This document shows, in pieces, positions 37,801-46,575 of a stretch of 64,000 bases of DNA; the stretch's first letter is position 1; every line of letters begins with the position of its first letter. The position numbers were made by a program, and so were the translations under genes. This DNA comes from Magnetospirillum sp. SS-4 (lineage in GTDB: Bacteria > Pseudomonadota > Alphaproteobacteria > Rhodospirillales > Magnetospirillaceae), in assembly GCF_902729425.1 (NCBI RefSeq), contig NZ_CACVCH010000070.1, positions 248,001-312,000 of the forward strand, given 5' to 3'. The notes beneath the pieces were generated by a model. The model saw only the letters and a list, made by a program, of their open reading frames with translations, had not been told where the DNA came from and did not search any database.

Positions 37801-39014
37801 ACGTCGACAGGATGCGCCAAATCGATTTCTGGGCCGGCGTCCCGCTGCTCGCCCTGCTGACCGGGCTCCACCGGCTGTGGCGGCTGATCCGCCCCGAGCC
37901 CGCATCCGCCGGCCGCGACATTCTCTTTATCGAGCTGTCCGAGATGGGCAGCGCCGTCATCGCCGATTCGGCCATGAAGCGGGCCCAGGCGCTGTTCCCC
38001 GAGGCGCGGCTGCACTTCCTGATCTTCGCCAGGAACCGCCCCAGCCTGGACATCATGGGCACCATTCCGCCCGAACGCACCCTGACCATCCGCTCGGACA
38101 GTCTCGCCACCCTGATCGCCGACACCCTGCGGGCCATCGTCGCCATGCGCCGGCTCGACCTGTTCGCCGTCATCGACATGGAGATGTTCTCGCGCTTTTC
38201 GGCGCTGCTGACCTTCTTCAGCGGGGCGCCCAACCGGGTCGGCTTTCACCGGTTCCACACCGAGGGGGTCTATCGCGGCGAATTGCTGACCCACCGGGTG
38301 ATGTACAATCCCCATCACCATGTCGCCAAGTCGTTCATGGCGCTGGTCCACGCCCTGGCCGAGCCGCAAGACACGGTGCCGCACACCAAGATCGCCTTTG
38401 GCGATTCCGAAATCCGCCTCGACCGGGTGACGCCGGACGCCGCCACACTGGATGGGTTCCGCGCCCGGCTGCTGACCGCCTATCCCGGCATCGACAGGGC
38501 GAAACGCTGGGTGATCCTGAACCCGAACGGCAGCGAGCTGATGCCGCTGCGCCGCTGGCCCCACGCCGATTACACCGAACTGGCGCGGCGCCTGCTGCAA
38601 GATGAAAACGTGGCGGTGCTGATCACCGGCGTCGCCTCGGAACGGGACGAGGCGCAGCAATTGTGCGATGCCTGCGCCAGCGACCGCGTCTTCAATCTGG
38701 CCGGCTTCACCCGCATGCCGGACCTGCTGCCGCTTTACACCCTGGCGACGCTGATGGTGACCAACGACAGCGGCCCGGCCCATTTCGCCGCCCCCACCGG
38801 CCTCAGGACCATCGTGCTGTTCGGGCCGGAAACGCCGGCGCTGTACGGCGCTCTCAATCCCAACGCCGAATTCGTCTCGGCCGGGCTGATCTGCTCGCCC
38901 TGCGTCTCGGCCTACAATCACCGCAAGTCGGCCTGCACCGAGCCTCGCTGCATGACCGCCATTCCGGTCGACCTGGTGCACCGGAAGGTGCTGGCGCTGC
39001 TGGAGCGGCCGTGA
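37797..39014 (+). CDS. Family 9 glycosyltransferase (heptosyltransferase-like)
   Basis: The 405-residue GT-B enzyme is related to LPS heptosyltransferases. An N-terminal hydrophobic segment (about 11-28) may anchor it to the inner membrane. Two Rossmann halves follow, with 'ILNPNGSELMPLRRWP' and the donor-site signature 'LVTNDSGPAHFAAP' (written here as MVTNDSGPAHFAAP). A C-terminal Cys cluster ('CSPCVSAYNHRKSACTEPRC') resembles similar tails in other family 9 enzymes. It starts with GTG overlapping the previous stop. With HddA/HddC 5 kb downstream, a heptose donor is plausible but unproven. Confidence 0.85.
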   Translation: MNVDRMRQIDFWAGVPLLALLTGLHRLWRLIRPEPASAGRDILFIELSEMGSAVIADSAMKRAQALFPEARLHFLIFARNRPSLDIMGTIPPERTLTIRSDSLATLIADTLRAIVAMRRLDLFAVIDMEMFSRFSALLTFFSGAPNRVGFHRFHTEGVYRGELLTHRVMYNPHHHVAKSFMALVHALAEPQDTVPHTKIAFGDSEIRLDRVTPDAATLDGFRARLLTAYPGIDRAKRWVILNPNGSELMPLRRWPHADYTELARRLLQDENVAVLITGVASERDEAQQLCDACASDRVFNLAGFTRMPDLLPLYTLATLMVTNDSGPAHFAAPTGLRTIVLFGPETPALYGALNPNAEFVSAGLICSPCVSAYNHRKSACTEPRCMTAIPVDLVHRKVLALLERP

Positions 39015-39730
39015 TCGTCCTGCCGCCGGTCATCGGCCATCGCGGCGCCGCCGGGCTGGCCCCCGAGAACACCCTGGCCTCGTTCCGCCGCGCCGCCGCC
39101 CTGGGCGCCGCCATGGTGGAATTCGACGTCCGCCTGTCGGCCGACGACGTGCCGGTGGTGTTCCACGACGACACCCTGGACCGCACCACCGACGGGTTCG
39201 GCCCGGTGGCGGCCATGTCCCTGAACGGGCTGAAACGCCTGGACGCCGGAATCTGGTTCGCGCCGGGCTACGCCTGCGAACCCATCCCCACCCTGGAGGA
39301 GGCGTTGGCGCTGTGCCTGGACCTGGGATTGATGGCCAACCTGGAGATCAAGCCCGGCCTCCACCGCCAGGACCGCGTCGCCGCCCTGACCCTGGACACC
39401 GCCCTGGCCGTCTGGCCCGCCGGCCGGACGCCGCCCCTGCTGTCCAGCTTCGCCGCCCCATGCCTGGCGGTGGCGCGGGCCAAGGCGCCGGACTGGCCGC
39501 GCGGCCTGCTGGTGGAACGCCTGCCTGGGGACTGGCGCGAACAGGCCGGGTCGCTTGGCTGCGCCACCATCCACGCCGACCATCGCCACCTGGACTCCGG
39601 ATCGGTGGCGGAAATCCGCGCCGCCGGGCTTGCGGTCCTGGCCTATACCGTCAATGATCGCCAGGAGGAGGATCGGCTGCGGCGCATGGGGGTGACGTCG
39701 GTGTTCAGCGATTTTCCCCATTCGTCATGA
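39011..39730 (+). CDS. Glycerophosphodiester phosphodiesterase
   Basis: The 239-residue enzyme hydrolyses glycerophosphodiesters to glycerol-3-phosphate and an alcohol. It has no signal peptide, so it resembles the cytoplasmic UgpQ form. Family motifs are 'GHRGAAGLAPENTLASF' (catalytic His and metal Glu), 'EFDVRLSADDVPVVFHDD' and the second catalytic His inside it. The GTG start at 39011 overlaps the upstream stop. Its place among glycan genes may reflect phospholipid recycling, but no direct link is visible. Confidence 0.92.
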   Translation: MIVLPPVIGHRGAAGLAPENTLASFRRAAALGAAMVEFDVRLSADDVPVVFHDDTLDRTTDGFGPVAAMSLNGLKRLDAGIWFAPGYACEPIPTLEEALALCLDLGLMANLEIKPGLHRQDRVAALTLDTALAVWPAGRTPPLLSSFAAPCLAVARAKAPDWPRGLLVERLPGDWREQAGSLGCATIHADHRHLDSGSVAEIRAAGLAVLAYTVNDRQEEDRLRRMGVTSVFSDFPHSS

Positions 39731-39739
39731 TTTCGCAAT

Positions 39740-39779
39740 GTCACTGGTGACGACCCCCACCATGGCACTATATATGTGC
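39740..39779. promoter_or_regulatory. Two palindromes before the nitronate monooxygenase gene
   Basis: GTCAC-TG-GTGAC (39740-39751) and GCAC-TATATAT-GTGC (39765-39779) lie in the 99-base gap. The AT core of the second could serve as a -10 region or an operator for an unknown regulator. No partner regulator gene is adjacent. Confidence 0.3.
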
Positions 39780-39829
39780 GTTCTCGGACAGGGTCGTGCC
39801 TGTCGCTTGCCTAAGGAGTGATCGTCGCC

Positions 39830-41227
39830 TTGAAACAGCTCGATCCCATCATTATTTCCGGACGCGAAGTGCTGCCCATCGTCGAGGGCGGCAAGGGAAT
39901 CAACGTTTCCAACGGCGAAAGCTCGGGCGCCTGGGCGGCGGCGGGCGGCGTCGCCACGTTCTCCGGCGTCAATGCCGACCTCTACGACGAGAACGGCAAC
40001 CGGATCGACATGGTCTATTACGGCAAGACCAGGACCGAGAAACATCACGAACTGATCGCCTACGGCATCAGGGGCGGCATCGCCCAAGCCCGCATCGCCC
40101 ACGACATCTCCGGCGGCAATGGCCGCATCCACATGAACGTGCTGTGGGAGATGGGCGGCGCCGAGGCCATCCTGGAAGGGGTGCTGGACGGGGCCAAGGG
40201 GCTGATCCACGGCGTCACCTGCGGCGCCGGCATGCCCTACAAGGTCGCCGAGATCGCGGCCAGGCACGGCGTCTACTACTATCCCATCGTATCTTCGGCC
40301 CGCGCCTTCCGCGCCCTGTGGAAGCGCGCCTATCACAAGCATGGCGGCCTGCTGGGCGGCGTGGTCTACGAGGACCCCTGGCTGGCCGGCGGCCATAACG
40401 GCCTGTCCAACAGCGAGGACCCGAAAAAGCCGGAACCGCCCTATGGCCGCGTCCGCGAACTGCGCGCCGTCATGAACGAGTGCGGCCTTCAGCAGACCCC
40501 GATCTTCATGGCCGGCGGCGTCTGGTGGCTGAAGGAGTGGGAGGACTGGATCGGCAATCCCGAACTGGGCCCCATCGCCTTCCAGTACGGCACCCGGCCG
40601 CTGCTGACCAGGGAAAGCCCGATCTCGGACGCCTGGAAGCACCGGCTGCTGACGCTGAAGCCCGGCGACGTGCTGCTGCATCACTTCAGCCCCACCGGCT
40701 TCTATTCGTCGGCGGTGAAGAACGAGTTCATCGACGAGCTGTGCCAGCGCCTGGACCACCAGATTCCCTATTCCGGCGAATGCGTCGGCGATCACGAGGC
40801 CGAACTGCCCATCGGCGCCAGGAAGCGCATCGTCTGGGTGACGCCCCACGACCGCGACCGGGCGCTGGGCTGGATGGCCGAGGGCTTCACCGAGGCGCTG
40901 CGGACCCCGGATTCCACCCTGATCTTCGTCACCCCCGACAAGGCGGAGGAAATCCGCGTCGATCAGGTGGCCTGCATGGGCTGCCTGTCCATGTGCGGCT
41001 TTTCCAACTGGGCGCAGAACGAGGCCGGCACCACCGGCAAGAAGGCCGATCCGCGCAGCTTCTGCATCCAGAAGACCTTGCAGAACATCGGCCATGGCGG
41101 CGACGTCGAGCACGAACTGATGTTCGCCGGCCACAACGCCTACCGCTTCGGCCAGGACCCCTATTACGCCAACGGCTTCATTCCCACCGTGAAGCAGCTG
41201 GTGGAACGCATCGCCACCGGCGAGTAA
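39830..41227 (+). CDS. Nitronate monooxygenase-family flavoprotein with C-terminal cysteine cluster
   Basis: The 465-residue FMN protein of the 2-nitropropane dioxygenase fold has an N-terminal TIM barrel with 'GAGMPYKVAEIAA' and 'GGVWWLKEWEDW'. The C-terminal extension (about 330-465) carries Cys382-x2-Cys385-x3-Cys389 and Cys412. This pattern is reminiscent of the [4Fe-4S] site of 2,4-dienoyl-CoA reductase-type flavoenzymes and is absent from short family members. TTG 39830 is taken as the start because AAGGAG (39813-39818) lies 11 bases upstream; GTG 39818 overlaps that site. It oxidises nitronates if it follows its family; the extra cluster suggests another electron route. Confidence 0.82.
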   Translation: MKQLDPIIISGREVLPIVEGGKGINVSNGESSGAWAAAGGVATFSGVNADLYDENGNRIDMVYYGKTRTEKHHELIAYGIRGGIAQARIAHDISGGNGRIHMNVLWEMGGAEAILEGVLDGAKGLIHGVTCGAGMPYKVAEIAARHGVYYYPIVSSARAFRALWKRAYHKHGGLLGGVVYEDPWLAGGHNGLSNSEDPKKPEPPYGRVRELRAVMNECGLQQTPIFMAGGVWWLKEWEDWIGNPELGPIAFQYGTRPLLTRESPISDAWKHRLLTLKPGDVLLHHFSPTGFYSSAVKNEFIDELCQRLDHQIPYSGECVGDHEAELPIGARKRIVWVTPHDRDRALGWMAEGFTEALRTPDSTLIFVTPDKAEEIRVDQVACMGCLSMCGFSNWAQNEAGTTGKKADPRSFCIQKTLQNIGHGGDVEHELMFAGHNAYRFGQDPYYANGFIPTVKQLVERIATGE

Positions 41228-41246
41228 AGGCCGGAGGCGGAAAAGT

Positions 41247-41269
41247 GGCGGATGTTGAAATGATCCGCC
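41247..41269 (+). terminator. Weak hairpin after the nitronate monooxygenase gene
   Basis: GGCGGAT (41247-41253) pairs with ATCCGCC (41263-41269) over a 9-base loop, 19 bases past the stop. No T-run follows, so termination is uncertain. Confidence 0.3.
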
Positions 41270-41319
41270 CCATTCCCTAAAGTGCGCCCGCATCCGGCGA
41301 CACGTCATGGCGGTTTGAT

Positions 41320-42288
41320 ATGAGTTCCGATACGGTTTCCATCATCTTCTCGTTCCGCAACGAGGACGACATCCTGCCGGAACTGATTCGCCGCCTGCGC
41401 GCCATGACCGAGGGGCGGCCGGAGACTTACGAGTTCATCTTCGTCAACGACTGCTCCTCCGACCGCTCGCGCGATATCCTGATCGACGAACGCGCCAAGG
41501 ACCCGCGCGTCAAGTTCATCACCACCGCCCGGCGCTCCGGCCCGTCGGAATGCGTGCTGGCGGGGCTGGCCGCCGCCACCGGCGACGCCCTGGTCTACAT
41601 GGACAGCGATCTCCAGGACCCGCCGGAACTGATTCCGCAATTGCTGGAGCAATGGCGGGCCGGTTGCGAGGTGGTCCATACCCGGCGTTCGGCCCGGCTG
41701 GGGGAAGACCCCCTGCGCATGTGGCTGACCCGCCGCGCCTACGAAGTCATCAACTGGACCTCGCGCGGGCTGATGCCCATCGAATCCGGCGATTTCAAGC
41801 TGCTGTCGCGCCGCGCCGCCGACCATCTGCTGTCGCTGCGCGAGCAGGACCCCTACATCCGGGGGCTGGCGGTGTGGATCGGCTTCCGCCAGACCTTCGT
41901 CGATTACGAGCGCCAGCCCCGTCACGGCGGCGAAAGCAAGTTCTCCGGCCTGCACCGCAACGCCGTCAAGACCATGATCGCCGGCGTGACGTCGTTCTCG
42001 TTCCTGCCGGTCTATCTGGTGGTCTGGGCCGGATTGGGCGGGCTTGCCCTGTCGCCGCTGCTGCTGCTGGCCGGACTGGCAGCGCTGGCCGCCGGCGCCG
42101 TCGCCTGGGGCTGGATGGCGGCGGCGCTGGCCTTCCTGCTGTGGGGCGGCCTGATGACCGGCATCGGAATCACCGGCCTTTACGTCATCCGCGTCTACAA
42201 GGACGTGCGCGGGCGACCGCGCTGGATCATCGCCGAATCCGAAGGGCTCGACATGATTCCCGACCGGGCGGTGCTGGGCGGCCGATGA
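41320..42288 (+). CDS. Family 2 glycosyltransferase, dolichol/undecaprenyl-phosphate type
   Basis: The 322-residue GT-A enzyme has a two-helix membrane anchor at the C-terminus (about 225-295). The N-terminal domain has 'SIIFSFRNEDDILPEL' and the DxD motif in 'YMDSDLQDPPELIPQL', then 'RHGGESKFS'. Enzymes of this type load a sugar onto undecaprenyl phosphate (ArnC, GtrB, DPM1-like). The overlapping downstream membrane protein is the likely user of the lipid-linked sugar. Confidence 0.92.
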   Translation: MSSDTVSIIFSFRNEDDILPELIRRLRAMTEGRPETYEFIFVNDCSSDRSRDILIDERAKDPRVKFITTARRSGPSECVLAGLAAATGDALVYMDSDLQDPPELIPQLLEQWRAGCEVVHTRRSARLGEDPLRMWLTRRAYEVINWTSRGLMPIESGDFKLLSRRAADHLLSLREQDPYIRGLAVWIGFRQTFVDYERQPRHGGESKFSGLHRNAVKTMIAGVTSFSFLPVYLVVWAGLGGLALSPLLLLAGLAALAAGAVAWGWMAAALAFLLWGGLMTGIGITGLYVIRVYKDVRGRPRWIIAESEGLDMIPDRAVLGGR

Positions 42289-43757
42289 CGTCGCCCGTCC
42301 TGTTCCACGTCACCGTCGCCCTGACGGCCGTCGCGGTCGTCAACGTCGTGGCGGTGGTGGTCGCCTACGGGCTTTACCCCGGCTACATGGAGCATGGCGA
42401 GGCGAGCATCTCGGCCATCTCCTATCGCCTTCTCCAGGGACTGCCGGCCTATCACGCCTTCGACGCGCCGGAACGCATCACCAACGTGTACGGGCCGTGG
42501 ACCTATCTGTGGCACGCCTGGCCGCTGGCCCTGTTCGGCCCCGACCTGACCTCCAGCAAGCTGGCGGGGCTGGCGGGGCCGGTCCTGGTCATCCTCGGCG
42601 CCTGGGCCATCGGCCGGCGCCATGACCGCCTGGGCGCCGTGCTGGCGACGGGCTTCGCCGCCGCCTTCGTCATCACCCATCTCGGTTTTCCCGCCACCAT
42701 CCGCCCCGATTCCCTGCTGACCGCGCTGGTGACCCTGGCGGCATGGGCGGCGGCGCGGGCCGAGGACAAGCCCGGCATGGCCTGGGCCGAGACCCTGGCC
42801 ATCGGCGTCGCCGGCGGCATCGCCGTCAACGTCAAGATCCACGCCGGCCTGTATCTGGCCCCGGTGGCGCTGTTCCACCTGTTTCCCCACTGGCCGCGGC
42901 TGCTGCCCATGGCCATCGCGGGGCTGGCGGCGCTGGCGCTGCCGTTCCTGTCGCCGCTGTTCCCGCTGGGCGACTACCTGTCCTGGTTTGGCCCCATGTC
43001 GAGCAAGGAAAACGTGTGGAACGGCTTTCGCGTCCTGTGGGTGAAGTTCGCCTTCTATCTGGGCATTCCGGTGGTGGCGTGGCTTCTGGCCGGGCTGGCC
43101 GGCCGGACCGGACGGCTGAGGCTGACGCTGGCCGTCTATGTCGTCTGCGTCCTGGTGGTGCTGTTTCCCGCCACCAAGATCGGCGGAAGCCACCACTACT
43201 ACATGCCGTTCCTGCCCATCATGATCGATCTTGCCCTCCGCGCCCGCGCGGCGTCCGGGGCACGGTGGCCGGTGACGCCGGCGCTGGTGGGATTGCTGGC
43301 CCTGGTGATGGCACAGGCCATCCAGACCGAGCGGCGCTTCTTCAAGATGATGGACTGGCCGGTGGCGCGCGAGGCCGTCGCCGAGATCGACGCCGTCCTG
43401 AAGGCCAATCCCGGCGTTCCCGTCCAGATGGGCGTCGGCGGGCCACGCACCGAGGAGAAGTTCTTCCTGTATTCCTGGCGCAACCTGCCGGTCTTCGCGG
43501 GCGGCCCCTACACCCTGGACGCCGGCATCGTCATGGAACTGACCAAGCTGGGAGTGGCGATGCCGGCCGAGACGGTGCGGCGCATGGCGGCGTGCGAGAC
43601 CCGGCTGTGGCTGATTCCCAAGGGAGAACAGCCGTTCAGCCTCTGGGGCTATTACAACCAGACCATCTACGACCAGACCTTCCGCGACGTCTTCGCCGCC
43701 CATCACCATCTCGAATCCTCGGGACGCCATTTCGATCTCTGGCGTTGTCGCGAATAG
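42285..43757 (+). CDS. Polytopic membrane glycosyltransferase-like protein
   Basis: The 490-residue protein has about 10 hydrophobic helices and a soluble C-terminal region (about 375-490). It resembles GT39/GT83/GT87-type polyprenyl-phosphate-sugar transferases in general design: an acidic residue in the first periplasmic loop ('EHGEASISAISYRLLQG'), then 'NVYGPWTYL'. No family-defining motif is certain. Its ATG overlaps the GT2 stop, which supports a GtrB/Gtr-type pair that loads and then transfers a sugar. Confidence 0.72.
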   Translation: MTSPVLFHVTVALTAVAVVNVVAVVVAYGLYPGYMEHGEASISAISYRLLQGLPAYHAFDAPERITNVYGPWTYLWHAWPLALFGPDLTSSKLAGLAGPVLVILGAWAIGRRHDRLGAVLATGFAAAFVITHLGFPATIRPDSLLTALVTLAAWAAARAEDKPGMAWAETLAIGVAGGIAVNVKIHAGLYLAPVALFHLFPHWPRLLPMAIAGLAALALPFLSPLFPLGDYLSWFGPMSSKENVWNGFRVLWVKFAFYLGIPVVAWLLAGLAGRTGRLRLTLAVYVVCVLVVLFPATKIGGSHHYYMPFLPIMIDLALRARAASGARWPVTPALVGLLALVMAQAIQTERRFFKMMDWPVAREAVAEIDAVLKANPGVPVQMGVGGPRTEEKFFLYSWRNLPVFAGGPYTLDAGIVMELTKLGVAMPAETVRRMAACETRLWLIPKGEQPFSLWGYYNQTIYDQTFRDVFAAHHHLESSGRHFDLWRCRE

Positions 43758-43828
43758 GGTGGAAACCCCTTGGGCGGACCGCCGCCATCTGCTAACACTC
43801 CTGACGGGTGTTGCCTGACGCGGCGGGA

Positions 43829-44560
43829 ATGATGCGGGGACTGAGGGGAATCGACGTGGTGGTGCTGGCCGGGGGCCTGGGAACCCGCATCCGCGGCGTT
43901 CTGGGCGACACCCCCAAGGTGTTGGCCCCCATCAACGGCCGCCCCTTTCTCGACCATCTGCTCGACCATCTCGCCGCCTTGGGCGCCGGCCGCGCCGTGC
44001 TGTCGCTGGGAGTGGGCGCGAAGATGGTGATGGATCACCTGGACGCCGGCACGCCGCCGCTGCCGGTGGTAGCCGTGGTGGAACCGGCGCCGCTGGGCAC
44101 CGCTGGCGCCGTACGCCACGCCATGCCCGGCCTGCGGGGCGATCCGGTGATGGTGATGAACGGCGACACCTGGCTGGAGGCCGATTTCGCCGCCTTCCTG
44201 GCCGATCACGACCGGGCCGCGAAGCCGGTCTCGGTGCTGTGCGTCGCCGTCGACGACATCTCGCGCTATGGTTCGGTCGAGGTGGCACCGGACGGCACCG
44301 TCACCCGCTTCGCCGAAAAGGACCCGGACCGCGCCGGCCAAGGCCTGATCAACGGCGGCGCCCTGCTGCTGTCGGCGCGGGCGCTGGAACGCCTTGCCGC
44401 CGGAACCGGCCCGTCGCTGGAACGCGATTTCCTGGCGGAACTGCCGCCGGGATCGATCAACGGCTGGCACGCCCGGGGCGCCGGCTTCATCGACATCGGA
44501 ACGCCCGACAGCCTGGCCCAGGCCGGCGGCGTGCTGCCTCAAGGAAAGACCGAGACATGA
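43829..44560 (+). CDS. hddC: Heptose-1-phosphate nucleotidyltransferase (HddC-like)
   Basis: The 243-residue sugar-nucleotide transferase has the pyrophosphorylase signature 'VVLAGGLGTRIRGVLGDTPKVLAPINGRP', the Asp of 'MNGDTW' and a final 'FIDIGTPDSLAQA'. Pairing with an HddA-like kinase suggests GDP-D-glycero-alpha-D-manno-heptose synthesis. The start is uncertain among ATG 43829, ATG 43832 and upstream GTG/TTG codons. Its stop overlaps the hddA start (ATGA). Confidence 0.8.
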   Translation: MMRGLRGIDVVVLAGGLGTRIRGVLGDTPKVLAPINGRPFLDHLLDHLAALGAGRAVLSLGVGAKMVMDHLDAGTPPLPVVAVVEPAPLGTAGAVRHAMPGLRGDPVMVMNGDTWLEADFAAFLADHDRAAKPVSVLCVAVDDISRYGSVEVAPDGTVTRFAEKDPDRAGQGLINGGALLLSARALERLAAGTGPSLERDFLAELPPGSINGWHARGAGFIDIGTPDSLAQAGGVLPQGKTET

Positions 44561-45561
44561 TCATCAGCCGCACCCCCTTCCGCATCTCCCTGTTCGGCGG
44601 CGGTTCCGACTATCCGCCGTGGTTCCGGCAGCATGGCGGATCGGTGGTGGGTTTCGCCATCAACAAGTACTGCTACATCACGCTGCGCTCGCTGCCGCCG
44701 TTCTTCGAGCACCGCCACCGCATCGCCTATTCGCGGGTGGAAACGGTCAACGAGATTTCCGAAATCCAGCATCCGGCGGTTCGCGCCGTCCTGTCGGAGA
44801 TGAAGGTCACCAGCGGTATCGAGATTCACCATGACGGCGACCTGCCCGCCCGGTCGGGCATGGGGTCGAGTTCGTCGTTCACGGTCGGATTGCTCAACAC
44901 CTTGCTGGCCAAGCAGGGCCGCATGCCCACCAAGAAGCAGTTGGCCGAGGAGGCCATCCGCATCGAGCAGCAGGTGATCGGCGAGAATGTCGGCTCGCAG
45001 GATCAGGTCTGGGCCGCCTATGGCGGGATGAACCGCATCGACTTCCTGCGCGACGGCGGTTTCGACGTCACCCCGCTGATCGCCCCGCCCGAGCGCCGCC
45101 GCCAGTTGATGGATTCACTGATGCTGGTGTTCACCGGCTTTTCCCGCTACGCCGACAAGGTGGCGGCCAAGCAGATCGCCAATCTGGGCAACCGCGAGGC
45201 CCATATCCGCAAGATGGTGGCCATGGTCGACGAGGCCATCGCCATCCTGTGCGCCGAAAACCGGCCGCTGGCCGATCTGGGGCGGCTGCTGCACGACGGC
45301 TGGCGGCTGAAGCGGGAACTGGCCGACGCGGTGAGCACGCCGGAGATCGACGCCATCTACGACGCCGCCATGGATGCCGGCGCCGTCGGCGGCAAGCTGC
45401 TGGGGGCGGGCGGCGGCGGCTTCATGCTGTTCTACGTCGAGCCCGAGAACCAGGCCAAGGTCAGGGAGCGCCTCGACTCGCTGATCCATGTGGATTTCGA
45501 CGTGGATTCCTCGGGCTCCAAGATCGTGGTCTACGAGCCCGAGGGTCTTCAGAACCGGTGA
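44557..45561 (+). CDS. hddA: D-glycero-alpha-D-manno-heptose-7-phosphate kinase (HddA-like, GHMP family)
   Basis: The 334-residue GHMP kinase has 'RTPFRISLFGGGSDYPPW' at the N-terminus, ATP loop 'LPARSGMGSSSSFTVGLLNTL' region and C-terminal 'GGKLLGAGGGGFMLFY'. These are typical of HddA and related sugar kinases. It would phosphorylate heptose-7-phosphate at C1 before HddC adds GMP. The isomerase GmhA and phosphatase GmhB needed for the route are not in this window. It is convergent with the small gene at 45562 with zero spacing. Confidence 0.87.
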   Translation: MIISRTPFRISLFGGGSDYPPWFRQHGGSVVGFAINKYCYITLRSLPPFFEHRHRIAYSRVETVNEISEIQHPAVRAVLSEMKVTSGIEIHHDGDLPARSGMGSSSSFTVGLLNTLLAKQGRMPTKKQLAEEAIRIEQQVIGENVGSQDQVWAAYGGMNRIDFLRDGGFDVTPLIAPPERRRQLMDSLMLVFTGFSRYADKVAAKQIANLGNREAHIRKMVAMVDEAIAILCAENRPLADLGRLLHDGWRLKRELADAVSTPEIDAIYDAAMDAGAVGGKLLGAGGGGFMLFYVEPENQAKVRERLDSLIHVDFDVDSSGSKIVVYEPEGLQNR

Positions 45562-45954
45562 TCAGCCGCCGCAGGTGCCGCAACAGGTATCGGCATCGTA
45601 GGTGATGCGGGCCACCATGTGGCGCTGGCCGTCGCGGGGCGGGAAGAACTGCACGAACACCATGGCGAGGCCGGCGGGCAGCGCCGCCTTCTCGCCGGTC
45701 ATCTTGCCGGTGCGCGAGCTGCCATACTCGAAATCCTCGGGGCCATCGCACAGGGCGAAGGCGGCGGGAACCACCTGGGCGCAACGCTCCAGCGGCCAGT
45801 CGCGGGTGTCGACGACATCGCCGGCGGCCAGGATTTCCACCACGGCGCGGTCGCCGGCCACGCGAATCTGGACGACATTGGCGTGGTGGGCGACGGCGTT
45901 GGCCAGCAGGCTAAGGATTTCGGTCTTGGGGTCAAGGGCGGTGACGGCGGTCAT
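45562..45954 (-). CDS. Uncharacterised small protein with C-terminal CCGTCGG tail
   Basis: The 130-residue cytoplasmic protein ends 'DADTCCGTCGG', a compact Cys-rich tail that could bind metal. The body vaguely recalls the N-terminal two strands of type II/IV secretion ATPases ('HHANVVQIRVAGDRAVVEI', later 'LPAGLAMVFVQFFPPRDGQRHMVARITYDAD'), but there is no ATPase domain. It is preceded by an ATG at 45954 and is monocistronic. The function is unknown. Confidence 0.68.
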   Translation of the reverse strand: MTAVTALDPKTEILSLLANAVAHHANVVQIRVAGDRAVVEILAAGDVVDTRDWPLERCAQVVPAAFALCDGPEDFEYGSSRTGKMTGEKAALPAGLAMVFVQFFPPRDGQRHMVARITYDADTCCGTCGG

Positions 45955-46137
45955 GGTCGGGTCTCCGGGACAGGGACCCTACCATCCGCCGACAGGCGGC
46001 CGTTTCACCTTGAGCCCGGTCAAGCGGAGCGGATCAGCGTTGCACGGCCTTGCGCTCGGGCGGATGCGCGTGCCCTAATGCACCGGCATTGCGATGATCG
46101 GGGCCGGAAAGCGGCTCCGGAACGACAGGTGACGGAG

Positions 46138-46575
46138 ATGGATTACGGCTTGCTCAGGGTTCTGGTGGTGGACGACGAGCAGTTCTCGCGCTTCGCCGTC
46201 GGAACGGTCCTGCGCCTTCTGGGGGTGAAGAAGGTGGTGGAGGCCAGGGACGGCGCATCGGCCATGGAGGCCTATGCCGCGTTCTGGCCCCATCTGGTGA
46301 TCTGCGACCTGGAGATGAAGCCGGTGGACGGCATGACCTTCCTGCGGCTGCTGAAGGAACAGGAAAAGCATCTGCACCGGGTCGCGCCGGTGATCTTCCT
46401 CACCGTCCACGCCGAGGGCCATCTGGTGCACCAGGCCATGGAACTGGGCGCGGCCGGCTATCTGGTCAAGCCGGTCAAGGCGCCGCAATTGAAGAAGCGC
46501 ATGGACAGCCTGCTGGCGAATACGCCCGATCTTTACGGCGACCTGCCCCGCGACGACGGCCCGGCGGCGGGCTGA
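46138..46575 (+). CDS. Single-domain response regulator
   Basis: The 145-residue receiver domain has 'LVVDDEQFSR', phospho-acceptor Asp57 (ICDLEMKPVDG), switch Thr in 'FLTVHAEG' and Lys in 'LVKPVKAP'. A short tail of 15 residues lacks a known output. No kinase lies next to it. Its first base follows an AGGTGACGGAG stretch serving as ribosome site. Confidence 0.88.
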   Translation: MDYGLLRVLVVDDEQFSRFAVGTVLRLLGVKKVVEARDGASAMEAYAAFWPHLVICDLEMKPVDGMTFLRLLKEQEKHLHRVAPVIFLTVHAEGHLVHQAMELGAAGYLVKPVKAPQLKKRMDSLLANTPDLYGDLPRDDGPAAG

